This document shows positions 27,976 to 37,047 of a DNA stretch of 64,000 nucleotides, piece by piece. The DNA lies in NCBI RefSeq assembly GCF_045788535.1, contig NZ_CP074074.1, positions 1,364,001 through 1,428,000 of the forward strand, read 5' to 3'. Within the stretch, counting starts at the first letter, position 1; every line of letters starts with the position of its first letter. A program made the position numbers and the translations under genes. The notes beneath the pieces were generated by a model, which was not told the origin of the DNA, did no database searches, and saw only the letters and a program-made list of their open reading frames with translations. The stretch comes from Allotamlana fucoidanivorans. Its GTDB lineage: Bacteria > Bacteroidota > Bacteroidia > Flavobacteriales > Flavobacteriaceae.

Positions 27976-28947
27976 CTATTTTTTTAAAATAAGGTAAACA
28001 GGGAAGTGGTCACTATAGCCACCCTTATACTTTTGTCCAACATAGGTTCTAAAAGGAGCTCCTTTAAATGGGCCTTTAAAAAGTTTTAGGAAGTCTTCAT
28101 CAAAAATATTGGCTTTAAAAAATTCAAATTGATCTATTGAATGTTTTAAAAAATTAGAGGATAGCATAATTTGATCAAACAAAAACCATTGCCGTTTATG
28201 TTTTACAGTGCCGCGGTTGAACGACCTCAGGGTTTCAAACGGATTGTATAAAGCACTATGGTCTACCATTTGTTTTATGCTGGTATTATGCGGGTCATCA
28301 TTAAAATCACCCATTACAATGATGTTAAGTTGTTCATGTTCTAATTTTAAACGAGAAATAATTTCCTGAACTTTATAAGACGAAGCCATACGTTTAACCT
28401 CGGTTTCTTGAGCGCCTTCTCGTCTGGAAGACCAATGATTAACAATAACATGTATAGGGGTGTTTTCTAGTACGCCTGATACCAACAAAATATCTCTGGT
28501 ATAATCGGGGTCACCATCTTTATCAAGAAGCGAAATAGTAAATATCTCAGAATGTGTAACCTGAAATACGTCTTCATCATACAAAAGGGCTACATCAATA
28601 CCGCGTTCATCCATAGAATCATAATGCACATAGTTATAGTTAAACTTGTTAAGGTGCTTGGACTCTAATAAATCGTTTAAAACCGTTTTATTTTCTACTT
28701 CAGCCAAACCAATTAAGGCAGGGTGTTTACCTGTTTCTCTTCGACCAATATTTGCCATGCAAAACCCTAACTTTCTCAGTTTGTTTTCATAGCGCTTTGG
28801 GGTCCAGTTTTTAACCGAACTTGAAATAAATTCACGGTCATTAGTGTACTTATTACTTTTTAAGTCAAATAGATTTTCAACATTATAAAAGGCCAGAGTT
28901 TGCATATCATGGCGTACCATAATATTCTCATAAAAAGGATTTGTCAT
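27976..28947 (-). CDS. Cytoplasmic endonuclease/exonuclease/phosphatase (EEP) family protein
   Basis: This 323-residue EEP-fold protein has no signal peptide. Hallmarks are TLAFYNVENLFD near the start, GLAEVENK, RGIDVALLYDEDVF, VNHWSSRREG, the GDFNDDP loop and the terminal SDHFPVYLI. It is clearly paralogous to the secreted EEP at 21923-22972, with conserved spacing between motifs. An inner ATG at 28920 (MVRHDMQTLAF) is a likely alternative start, since an exact -7 box ends only 4 bases before the ATG at 28947. The substrate may be nucleic acid or nucleotide phosphoesters; it would act after uptake while its paralogue acts outside. That division of labour is inference. Confidence 0.85.
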   Translation of the reverse strand: MTNPFYENIMVRHDMQTLAFYNVENLFDLKSNKYTNDREFISSSVKNWTPKRYENKLRKLGFCMANIGRRETGKHPALIGLAEVENKTVLNDLLESKHLNKFNYNYVHYDSMDERGIDVALLYDEDVFQVTHSEIFTISLLDKDGDPDYTRDILLVSGVLENTPIHVIVNHWSSRREGAQETEVKRMASSYKVQEIISRLKLEHEQLNIIVMGDFNDDPHNTSIKQMVDHSALYNPFETLRSFNRGTVKHKRQWFLFDQIMLSSNFLKHSIDQFEFFKANIFDEDFLKLFKGPFKGAPFRTYVGQKYKGGYSDHFPVYLILKK

Positions 28948-28951
28948 AAAT

Positions 28952-28959
28952 CAAAAATA
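28952..28959 (-). promoter_or_regulatory. Promoter -7 box (TATTTTTG on minus strand) for cytoplasmic EEP gene
   Basis: CAAAAATA reads TATTTTTG on the minus strand, an exact consensus box. It favours the inner start at 28920 for the EEP gene, or else a leaderless message from 28947. Confidence 0.45.
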
Positions 28960-29047
28960 GAGTTTAAATTAAGAAACCACCAATTATTTGGTGTGATTAC
29001 CCCTGTTTTGTGGTGTTTTTTTTAAATATTAAATGCTTACAATTATG

Positions 29048-29055
29048 TAACTTTG
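29048..29055 (+). promoter_or_regulatory. Promoter -7 box TAACTTTG before hflX
   Basis: This exact TAnnTTTG match ends 4 bases before the hflX ATG. Transcription starting 5-7 bases downstream would begin at or near the start codon. Confidence 0.5.
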
Positions 29056-29059
29056 TGTT

Positions 29060-30292
29060 ATGATAGAAAAGAAAGAGATAGGTTTAGAAAAAGCGGTTCT
29101 GGTTGGTATAGTTACCAAAGATCAAGACGAAGATAAGTTGAAAGAATATTTGGATGAGCTGGAGTTTTTAACCTATACAGCGGGTGGACGAGCCATAAAA
29201 CGATTTACACAAAAGATGGATATGCCAAATCCCAAAACATTCATTGGGACTGGTAAAATGGAAGACGTAAAAAACTTTGTTGAAGAGCATGACATTTCTA
29301 CGGCCATTTTTGATGATGAATTATCAGCTACTCAAGAACGTAACATCAGCAAAATACTTGGCTGTAAGGTTTTAGATAGAACCAATTTAATATTAGATAT
29401 TTTTGCACAAAGAGCCCAGACTAGTTATGCCCGAACACAGGTTGAATTGGCCCAATATGAGTATTTGCTCCCTAGGTTAAGAGGAATGTGGACACATCTT
29501 GAACGCCAGCGTGGTGGAATTGGTATGCGCGGACCTGGTGAAACTGAAATAGAGACTGACAGACGTATTGTACGTGATAAAATAGCCCTGTTAAAAGACA
29601 GAATTAAAACCATTGACAAGCAAATGGCTGTACAGCGTGGCAATCGCGGTAAAATGGTAAGAGTAGCTTTGGTGGGGTATACCAACGTAGGAAAATCTAC
29701 CTTAATGAATGTCATTAGTAAAAGTGAGGTGTTTGCCGAAAACAAATTATTTGCTACACTTGATACTACGGTAAGAAAAGTAGTTATTCAAAATTTACCA
29801 TTTTTATTAAGTGATACCGTAGGTTTTATAAGAAAATTACCCACTCAGTTGGTAGAGAGTTTTAAAAGTACACTTGATGAAGTAAGAGAAGCTGATTTAT
29901 TGCTTCATGTGGTTGATATTTCGCATCCAAACTTTGAAGAACACATTGAGTCTGTGAATAAGATTTTAGGCGAAATTGAAAGTAATGACAAGCCTACCAT
30001 CATGGTATTTAACAAAATTGATGCCTATCAAGCGGAACCACCTATTGAGGAAAATGATTTGGAAACAGAGCGTACAAACAAGTATTACTCTCTTGAAGAG
30101 TGGAAAAAAACCTGGATGGGTAAGGTTGGAAATAATGCTTTATTCATTTCAGCTCTTAATAAACAGAATCTTGAAGATTTTAAAAAGCGTGTTTATGATG
30201 AGGTGAGAGACATTCATATAACGCGTTTCCCTTATAACCATTTCTTATACCCAGATTACGAAGAAGAAGAAAGTCAAATAAAAGTATTATAA
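29060..30292 (+). CDS. hflX: GTPase HflX
   Basis: HflX is a ribosome-associated GTPase that splits stalled or heat-damaged 70S ribosomes. The 410-residue length is typical. The N-terminal HflX domain has FIGTGKMEDV near 59-68 and a coiled helical stretch (YARTQVELAQYEYLLPRL) near 122-139, then GGIGMRGPGETEIETDRR. The G domain has the P-loop GYTNVGKST near 211-219, G3 DTVGF, and G4 NKID. The ATG at 29060 (MIEKKEIGLEKAVLVG) is the natural start; the promoter box 4 bases upstream suggests a leaderless transcript. Its stop overlaps the first base of the PBP1A start (TAATG). The identification is firm. Confidence 0.95.
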   Translation: MIEKKEIGLEKAVLVGIVTKDQDEDKLKEYLDELEFLTYTAGGRAIKRFTQKMDMPNPKTFIGTGKMEDVKNFVEEHDISTAIFDDELSATQERNISKILGCKVLDRTNLILDIFAQRAQTSYARTQVELAQYEYLLPRLRGMWTHLERQRGGIGMRGPGETEIETDRRIVRDKIALLKDRIKTIDKQMAVQRGNRGKMVRVALVGYTNVGKSTLMNVISKSEVFAENKLFATLDTTVRKVVIQNLPFLLSDTVGFIRKLPTQLVESFKSTLDEVREADLLLHVVDISHPNFEEHIESVNKILGEIESNDKPTIMVFNKIDAYQAEPPIEENDLETERTNKYYSLEEWKKTWMGKVGNNALFISALNKQNLEDFKKRVYDEVRDIHITRFPYNHFLYPDYEEEESQIKVL

Positions 30293-32545
30293 TGCTAGAA
30301 AAGGTCTTTAAAATTCTAAAAAACAAATGGATAAAAAGGTTTTTAGTGCTACTAGCCGCTGTCTTTGTTTTTTTTGTTGGCCTGTATTTTAGTATATATT
30401 TAGGTTTTTTTGGAAAAGTTGCAACTATTGAAGAGTTGAGTAGTATTAAACAAGAAGAGGCTACGCAGGTACTTGATATGGATGGTAAACTTATTGGTAA
30501 ATATTACATTTATGATAGACAACCTTTAAAGTTTGAAGATTTTCCGAAGCATCTTATAGACGCTTTGTTGGCCACTGAAGATATTAGATTTTATGAAACA
30601 CGATGGTATTGACAATGTAAGTTTAATGCGCGTTTTTGTAAAAAGTATTTTACTTCAAGATAGATCTGCTGGTGGCGGAAGTACCATTACCTTACAATTG
30701 GCAAAAAACCTATTTGGAAGGAAGAATTTTATCTTTTTCAGTACAGTCATTAATAAATTTAAGGAATCTATTATTGCTACACGACTAGAAACCATCTATA
30801 GTAAAACGGAAATTTTAACTATGTATTTAAACACGGTTCCGTTTTCTGATAATACTTATGGTATAGAAAGTGCAGCTCGAAAGTTTTTCAATAAACCAGC
30901 ATCAGAGCTTACCATTAATGAATCTGCTGCTTTGGTAGGGAGTCTTAAAGCTAACAATTACTATAACCCAAGAAAGTATCCCGAAAATTGTTTGGATAGG
31001 CGAAATGTTGTGTTGAATCAAATGGTTAAGTATCATTATTTAGAACCCGAGGCTAAAGACACTTTGGTGCTTAAAGATTTGGTTTTAGATTATCGTTCAT
31101 TTAATCATGATCTTGGTGTTGCACCTTATTTTAGGGAGGAAGTAAAAAAGGAATTAGCACAAATACTCGATTCCATAAAAAAGCCAAACGGAGATAAATA
31201 TGACCTGTATAAGGATGGTTTGATTGTGCATACTACTTTAAATTACAAAATGCAGCAACTTGCAGAAGATGCAATGAAATCGCATTTATCGCAATTACAA
31301 AAAGATTATGAAGCCTCCTATGGTAAATATGCTCCATGGAAAAAGGATAAACAACTTATTGAAAATGCCTATAAAAATTTACCTAAATACAAGACTTTAA
31401 AGGAGCTGGGTTTAAGTAAATCACAAATTGAAGACTCGTTATCGGTAAAGCATGATGTAGAACTGTTTAGTTGGGAGGGCGACACCATTATGCAGGTTAC
31501 AGCAAAGGATAGTTTGAAACATTTTCTGAAATTTTTAAATACAGGTATGCTCGCTGTTGATCCTGCAAGCGGAGCTGTGAGAACATACATTGGTGGTATT
31601 GATTACCGATTTTTTCAATATGATCATGTGACTCAAAGTGAGCGCCAGGTAGGGTCTACTTTTAAACCATTTGTATACGCCACAGCCATAGAACAAGGTA
31701 TGGATCCTTGCACCTATTTTTCATTGGCAGAAGTCACGTATTCTAATTATGACGACTGGACACCTAGTAACTCAGGTGGTAAGGAAGATGACCCTCATCT
31801 TAACTACAATTTAGAAAAGGCTTTGAGTCATTCGGTAAATACCATTGCAGTAAAGGTGTTGAATAAAACGGGTATTACCAATGTGATTGAGCAAACTAAA
31901 AAATTAGGAATTACAAAAACATTACCAGAAGAGCCTTCTTTAGCTTTAGGTGTAGCCGAAATTAATCTGAAAGAACTTACAGGTGCTTATACAAGTTTTT
32001 CAAACAAAGGAAGGTCCGTTACGCCTTATTTAATTACCAAGATTGAAGATAGAGAAGGGCATGTTATCGCCACTTTTAATCCTGAAGTAGGAGAACAAGC
32101 CTTTAGTGAATATACCTGTGAGGTGATGCTTGAAATGATGAAATCTACTGTAAATTTTGGTACGGCATCAAGATTAAGAACCGTTTACAATTTAAAGAAT
32201 GATATCGCAGGAAAAACAGGAACTACCCAAGATAATAAAGATGGGTGGTTTGTTGGGATTTCACCTAAACTGGTTACCGTAACTTGGGTAGGAAATGATA
32301 ATCATGGTATAGGTTTTAAAACTACGGCTATGGGTCAAGGTGCTAATTCGGCTTTGCCTATTTTTGCAAAATTCTATCAGAAATTGAATGCTGATGCTGA
32401 GTTTAATGCCATCACACGGGCTGGCTTTTCAAAGCCATCTGAGAAGGTAGTTAACGATTTGAATTGTGAACCAGAAAAGCGCGATTCTTTTTTTCAACGT
32501 TTATTTAAAGGGAAAAAACGGACAAAAAAGTTTAAAGGAAATTAA
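30292..32545 (+). pseudogene. Class A penicillin-binding protein (PBP1A-like), disrupted by +1 frameshift
   Basis: This is a bifunctional peptidoglycan synthase split into two overlapping frames: 30292-30612, and 30593 to 32545. The N-terminal part has a membrane anchor (FLVLLAAVFVFFVGLYF) and the start of the GT51 glycosyltransferase. Its catalytic motif reads ATEDIRFYE and then breaks, where homologues continue HDG. Removing one A from the run at 30596-30598 restores FYEHDGIDNVS and joins both parts in one frame of about 750 residues. The transpeptidase half is intact: STFK catalytic Ser-Lys, SVN and KTGTT. It is coupled to hflX by a 1-base overlap. Either the gene is inactive or the extra base is an error. 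Confidence 0.87.
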
Positions 32546-32634
32546 GCATAAATGGTTATGCTGATTGTACAATGCTATCCTATTTTTTTCTTTTGTTTAT
32601 AAACTAAATATATTGCTAATACTAGGTTTAAAAG

Positions 32635-32667
32635 CAAACACGACAGATAAAATAGCTGCCGTGTTTG
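32635..32667. terminator. Stem-loop between convergent PBP1A and DUF3078 genes
   Basis: CAAACACG pairs with CGTGTTTG, and after an A-C mismatch CAG with CTG continues the stem. Neither side has a long T run, so it is a weak or bidirectional terminator. Confidence 0.5.
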
Positions 32668-32693
32668 ATTAATATTGAATCTGGTTAAAATAT

Positions 32694-33620
32694 CTAGAAT
32701 TTATAACTAATACCTGCGGTGTAGAAGGTTTGTAATTTATTGTCAACATCATCAAATCCTGTAGCGGTAGGAGGTATTTGTTCTAAAGCATAATTAAGTG
32801 CTTCCTGCTTATTACTTCTTAAACCAAAATCAAACCCAAGACCAAAGTTTTTCCAAAGAGTATATCCTAAAGAATTGGTCCAGGTCCAGTTTGAAAAGTT
32901 GCTGCTTTTATAACTTTGAAACGCAGAAAGGTTAGATTTGATATTTAAATCGCCTATTTTTTTGGCATAATCAACCATAATTTTCGCACCCATTGAAGAA
33001 TCAAAAACTAAATCCTTGTCAGCAAATACAAAATTGTAGTTTAAAGGATGAATTACAACTACTAAATCAGAAATTGGTGTCCAAGTGAAACCTACACCTA
33101 AATCTAAATACCCAGGGTTGTTGAAGTTATCTAAAAGTGTGGTTCTGTATTCCATCAATGCCGATACGGCCCACTTTTTAGATAAATTTCTACCGTACAA
33201 TGAAGAAATGTTGAAAACGTCTGTAGTAGGTTCAAAACCAGCATCATCAGTCGGGTCATCTCGGTCATCTAATTTTACCCAGTTTAAGTTAGTGGTTAAA
33301 GCATTTCTCCAGAAAAATTTTGGTTGAATTAAATTAGCCGTAGCATTTACGGTAAAACCAATACTTCCAGAGGTATTGTTGGGAGCGCCTTGGGCATACC
33401 AATTGTTGAAATTTGAAAAAGTACCGCCAATAGTACCAAAAACATTGAGATGCCACCCAGGTAGGGCATCTAGTTTTGATTGTATGGCGTCAATTTCTTT
33501 TTTTAAGGCATCAGCCTCTGTTTGTTTTTCTTTTTTTTGTATTTCTAACTCTTCTTTAGTTTGTGCATGTATTGAAACAAATCCTATACACATTGCAATG
33601 ATTAATAGCTGTTTTTTCAT
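32694..33620 (-). CDS. DUF3078 outer-membrane-type protein with N-terminal coiled coil
   Basis: This 308-residue exported protein has a signal peptide (KKQLLIIAMCIGFVSIHA-Q). A charged coiled coil spans about 21-52 (KEELEIQKKEKQTEADALKK). The rest is a series of amphipathic beta strands that ends in an aromatic residue (YTAGISYKF), typical of outer-membrane barrels. It matches the DUF3078 family common in Bacteroidota (GWHLNVFGTIGGTFSNFNNW near the coiled coil). Function is not established. It faces the PBP1A gene tail to tail and is transcribed alone as far as can be seen. Confidence 0.85.
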   Translation of the reverse strand: MKKQLLIIAMCIGFVSIHAQTKEELEIQKKEKQTEADALKKEIDAIQSKLDALPGWHLNVFGTIGGTFSNFNNWYAQGAPNNTSGSIGFTVNATANLIQPKFFWRNALTTNLNWVKLDDRDDPTDDAGFEPTTDVFNISSLYGRNLSKKWAVSALMEYRTTLLDNFNNPGYLDLGVGFTWTPISDLVVVIHPLNYNFVFADKDLVFDSSMGAKIMVDYAKKIGDLNIKSNLSAFQSYKSSNFSNWTWTNSLGYTLWKNFGLGFDFGLRSNKQEALNYALEQIPPTATGFDDVDNKLQTFYTAGISYKF

Positions 33621-33735
33621 TTGCGGTTGTTTTTAAATAAGATGAATAAATATAGTTTTTTTATTTGAAAAAAGTGGCAAGTAAGTAAATAGCCCGTGCT
33701 ACGGAGTTAGGGAAGAATTATGTTTCTGTTAAATG

Positions 33736-34242
33736 TTATTTCTTTTTATGTAAAGGCACAGAAGAGCATGCTTCCCCATACATAATAGACTTTACATGGG
33801 GTATGAGTTTACCGGTAAGCATGATATAGGCGCTTTCTGGTACTGGTTTTTTAGAACAGCCTTTTATAATAACGGGCTTGTCTTTAAACGGACCAACATC
33901 TAAGTTGCTTATAATATCTTGAAATATGGAAGTTTCTAAATCTGACAGATTTCCCGTTACAATTTTTTTGGCATATGGTTGCAGATAAACAGTAAGTAAC
34001 ATAAATGCCCAACCAGGCAAAATAGCATCTGTACTGCAAGTTAGTGCTACATAACAGTTTTGATACTGACTCCAATTAAAGGCTAATGCATGCGCTCTAA
34101 AATCTTTTTCACGTAAAATTAGGCCCTTATAAAGCCAATCTTTTATATCAAATAGTAGGCGCTTACCTGATGGATAGTAATCTTCCAAATCAATAGTAAC
34201 TAGTTTACTATTTGCTACGCGATTTATAATCTCGTCAGCCAT
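33736..34242 (-). CDS. DUF2480 family protein
   Basis: This 168-residue cytoplasmic protein matches DUF2480, a family found essentially only in Bacteroidota. Typical segments are LVTIDLEDYYP near 14-24, LFDIKDWLYKGLILREKDFR near 30-49, DAILPGWAFMLL near 71-82, and KGCSKKPVPESAY near 126-138. Function is unknown. It sits downstream of two Fe-S-assembly genes on the same strand (41-base gap to the MIP18-type gene), an arrangement that suggests a link to Fe-S cluster biology; the conserved Cys in KGCSK could matter. That is inference. Confidence 0.85.
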   Translation of the reverse strand: MADEIINRVANSKLVTIDLEDYYPSGKRLLFDIKDWLYKGLILREKDFRAHALAFNWSQYQNCYVALTCSTDAILPGWAFMLLTVYLQPYAKKIVTGNLSDLETSIFQDIISNLDVGPFKDKPVIIKGCSKKPVPESAYIMLTGKLIPHVKSIMYGEACSSVPLHKKK

Positions 34243-34283
34243 AAGTTCGTTTTCTTTTGAATTTTTATAAACGAAGCTGAGGT

Positions 34284-34607
34284 TTAGAGCATTCCTAACT
34301 CTAATTTTGCTTCTTCACTCATGAGCTCCTGTGTCCAGGGTGGATCAAAAGTAATTTCAACTTCGGCGTCTTTTACAGCATCTAATGATTTTACTTTTTC
34401 TTCAACTTCTAGTGGCAATGTTTCAGCCACAGGACAGTTAGGCGTTGTTAAGGTCATCAAGATTTTTACATCGTTGTCTTCATTGACAAAAACGTCATAA
34501 ATTAAACCTAATTCGTATATATCAACAGGAATTTCAGGATCGTAAATGGTCTTTAATACATTTACAATTTTTTCTCCTAACTCGGCGGTATCTATTGTTT
34601 CACTCAT
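34284..34607 (-). CDS. MIP18-family (DUF59) Fe-S cluster assembly protein
   Basis: This 107-residue protein is of the MIP18/DUF59 family, found with SUF systems (SufT/PaaD-like). Visible blocks are TIYDPEIPVDIYELGLIYDV near 20-39 and LTTPNCPVAETLPLEVE near 52-68, with the conserved Cys, and FDPPWTQELMSEEAK near 86-100. It helps mature Fe-S proteins, although its exact biochemistry is not settled. The gene starts one base after the sufE stop on the same strand, so both are in one operon. The rest of the suf cluster (sufBCDS) is not in this window. Confidence 0.9.
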   Translation of the reverse strand: MSETIDTAELGEKIVNVLKTIYDPEIPVDIYELGLIYDVFVNEDNDVKILMTLTTPNCPVAETLPLEVEEKVKSLDAVKDAEVEITFDPPWTQELMSEEAKLELGML

Positions 34608-34608
34608 T

Positions 34609-35037
34609 TTAATTCAATTGTGTTTGGTATGCAATGGCATACATTTTTAATTGTTTTACCATACTCACTAAACCGTTGGCGCGCGTTGGTGATAAGTGTT
34701 CTTTTAAGCCTATTTTGTCAATAAAGCTAGTATCTGCATCTATAATGTCTTTTGGACGCTGATTTGAAAATGCTCTTATTAAAATAGCTATAATGCCTTT
34801 TGTAATAATGGCATCACTATCAGCCGTAAAAACGACTTTGTCATTTTCCATTTCTGCATGAACCCATACTTTACTTTGGCAGCCTTTTATAATATTTCGG
34901 TCTGTTTTGTATTGGTCGTCAATAAGGGGTAAATCTTTCCCTAAATCTATCATATATTGGTAACGTTCTTCCCAATCATCAAACATTGAGAATTCGTCTA
35001 TTATTTCGTTTTGGATCTCTTCAATACTCACAATCAT
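34609..35037 (-). CDS. sufE: SufE-type cysteine desulfuration protein
   Basis: SufE accepts persulfide sulfur from the SufS cysteine desulfurase and passes it to the SufBCD scaffold. The 142-residue length is normal. The active-site cysteine is C53 in IIKGCQSKVW, in the expected loop; the later block IAILIRAFSNQRP and the C-terminal SPTRANGLVSMVKQLK are also diagnostic. It is the first gene of a short operon with the MIP18-type gene and probably the DUF2480 gene. The identification is firm. Confidence 0.93.
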   Translation of the reverse strand: MIVSIEEIQNEIIDEFSMFDDWEERYQYMIDLGKDLPLIDDQYKTDRNIIKGCQSKVWVHAEMENDKVVFTADSDAIITKGIIAILIRAFSNQRPKDIIDADTSFIDKIGLKEHLSPTRANGLVSMVKQLKMYAIAYQTQLN

Positions 35038-35071
35038 AAAATTTTAAACAAAAATACAATAAGATATTTTG

Positions 35072-35497
35072 CTATTCAATGTTTTGAGCTACGGATAAAA
35101 TAACTTCAACTAATTTTTTAATGTCTTGAGGAGGGTTGCCATGATCAAAACTTGATGTTTGATACGTTTTATCACTTGTCACTAGTTTTAATTGCGCCAT
35201 GGCAGCGCCGTCATGCTGAAAAGCTTGACTTGGTGGATTAATAGTTTCAAAGTCATCTAATTCAATAGATTTAATGGCGCTGATTATTTGTTGCCAATCA
35301 GTATCAGTACAATTGAAATACTCGCCAGTGCTTCCTTTTTTTTGCCTTTTTATTAGTGTGTTTTTGTCTATAATGATTTGTTGGTAAAAGCCTCTAGACA
35401 CCATGGTATATTCAACGGATAGAATAGCTTGAGATTGATTTGTTTGGCAACTTCCTTGAGTAACGAAAGTTATTAGAAGTAAGAGTATGGCTTTCAT
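35072..35497 (-). CDS. Small lipoprotein of unknown function
   Basis: This is a 141-residue protein with a lipoprotein-type signal (KAILLLLITFVTQGSC, lipobox QGSC at 14-17). The mature part looks like a compact alpha/beta domain, with SVEYTMVSRGFYQQIII near 27-43 and DWQQIISAIKSIELDDFE near 67-84. Homologous-looking small proteins occur in Bacteroidota, but I do not recognise a named family. It lies between sufE and gltD on the same strand, separated from gltD by a terminator. No function can be proposed. Confidence 0.65.
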   Translation of the reverse strand: MKAILLLLITFVTQGSCQTNQSQAILSVEYTMVSRGFYQQIIIDKNTLIKRQKKGSTGEYFNCTDTDWQQIISAIKSIELDDFETINPPSQAFQHDGAAMAQLKLVTSDKTYQTSSFDHGNPPQDIKKLVEVILSVAQNIE

Positions 35498-35522
35498 GAA
35501 ATAATAGATGTTTAGAAGAAAT

Positions 35523-35556
35523 AAAAAAAGCGAACCGAATATGGTTCACTTTTTTT
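35523..35556. terminator. Bidirectional terminator between the small lipoprotein gene and gltD
   Basis: GAACC/GGTTC stem extended by A-run/T-run pairing on both sides (one C-A mismatch), with a 6-base loop. It lies just downstream of the gltD stop on the minus strand and would end the gltBD transcript. Confidence 0.75.
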
Positions 35557-35576
35557 ATACATAAAAAGTATTGGGT

Positions 35577-37043
35577 TTAATTCATGGCTACCAAATCACC
35601 ACTAGCATCTTTAGAAGGTAAGTTTGATTTACCCATTAAATAAATATCTACTTGTCTGGCTGCTTCTCTACCTTCCGAAATGGCCCAAACAATTAATGAT
35701 TGTCCGCGGCGCATATCACCAGCCGTAAATATATTAGGGATATTTGTTTGATATTTTCCGTATTCTGCTTTGTAATTAGAACGGGCATCTCTTTCAATAC
35801 CTAGCTTGTCTGCAAGCGTACTTTCAGGACCTGTAAACCCTAGAGCTAATAAGGCCAAATCACAGGGCCATGTTTTTTCTGTGCCAGGAATTTCTACTAA
35901 CTGCGGACGTTCTCCAGGAACCATTTTCCACTCTACATTTACCGTTCTTAAAGCTGTTAATTTCCCGTTTTGATCTTTAACAAATTCTTTGGTATTAATT
36001 AACCAGTTACGTTCTACACCTTCTTGGTGAGAAGAAGATGTTTTTAATTGTAACGGCCAATAGGGCCAAGGTGTTGTAGGCGAACGATGTCCTGGTGGTT
36101 TTGGCATAATTTCAAAGTTAACCACAGATTTTGCACCATGACGATTTGAAGTACCAATACAATCGGAACCTGTATCACCACCTCCAATAACAATAACGTG
36201 TTTATCCGTTGCTAAAACTTGATTTTCAACTTTCTTTCCAAATAGAACCTTAGTTTGTTGTGTTAGGAAATCCATGGCTTGAACAACCCCATCAGCATCA
36301 ATACCAGGTGTTGGTAAACTACGTCTTTCAGTAGCACCACCACAAAGTACAACAGCATCAAAGGCTTTCAACTCTTCGGTATCATAATTAACACCCACAT
36401 TTACGTTCGTTTCAAAGGAGATACCTTCAGCTTCAAGAATAGCTAATCTACGGTCAATAATTTCTTTTTCCATTTTAAAATTAGGAATACCGTAACGTAA
36501 TAGGCCTCCAATTTCATCATCACGCTCAAAAACAGTCACCGTATGTCCTGCTCTATTTAATTGTTGCGCTGCTGCTAAACCAGCAGGTCCAGAACCAACA
36601 ATGGCAATTGTTTTACCTGTTCTTGTTTTTGGTGGTTGGGGTTTAATCCAGCCTTCTTTAAAGGCACGTTCAACAATGTTTTTTTCTATATTTTCAATAG
36701 AAATAGGATCTTCAATAATACCCAATACACAAGATTTTTCACATGGTGCCGGACATAACCTACCAGTAAATTCAGGAAAGTTATTGGTAGAATGTAATAA
36801 CCAAGAAGCTTTTTGCCATTCTTCTTGATGTACCATATGGTTAAAATCAGGAATTAGGTTACCTAGCGGGCAGCCACTGTGGCAAAAAGGAATACCACAA
36901 TCCATACAACGAGATCCTTGCTTTACAAGTTCAGGTTCACTTAATGGAACCGTAAATTCTTTATAATGTTTTATACGCTCCTGAACAGGTTTGTACGACT
37001 CGTCTTGTCTTTCAAATTCTTTAAATCCAGTTACTTTACCCAT
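35577..37043 (-). CDS. gltD: Glutamate synthase small subunit
   Basis: This is the NADPH-oxidising subunit of glutamate synthase (GOGAT), passing electrons to GltB. It has 488 residues. The N-terminal Fe-S region has CMDCGIPFCHSGCPLGNLIPD near 45-65 and LCPAPCEKSCVLG near 97-109. Two nucleotide-binding folds follow: FAD GSGPAGLAAA near 150 and NAD(P) GGGDTGSDC near 288. A C-terminal GDMRRGQSLIVWAI block is typical. It follows gltB by 4 bases on the same strand and ends at a terminator, so gltBD is an operon. The identification is firm. Confidence 0.96.
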   Translation of the reverse strand: MGKVTGFKEFERQDESYKPVQERIKHYKEFTVPLSEPELVKQGSRCMDCGIPFCHSGCPLGNLIPDFNHMVHQEEWQKASWLLHSTNNFPEFTGRLCPAPCEKSCVLGIIEDPISIENIEKNIVERAFKEGWIKPQPPKTRTGKTIAIVGSGPAGLAAAQQLNRAGHTVTVFERDDEIGGLLRYGIPNFKMEKEIIDRRLAILEAEGISFETNVNVGVNYDTEELKAFDAVVLCGGATERRSLPTPGIDADGVVQAMDFLTQQTKVLFGKKVENQVLATDKHVIVIGGGDTGSDCIGTSNRHGAKSVVNFEIMPKPPGHRSPTTPWPYWPLQLKTSSSHQEGVERNWLINTKEFVKDQNGKLTALRTVNVEWKMVPGERPQLVEIPGTEKTWPCDLALLALGFTGPESTLADKLGIERDARSNYKAEYGKYQTNIPNIFTAGDMRRGQSLIVWAISEGREAARQVDIYLMGKSNLPSKDASGDLVAMN

Positions 37044-37047
37044 AACA

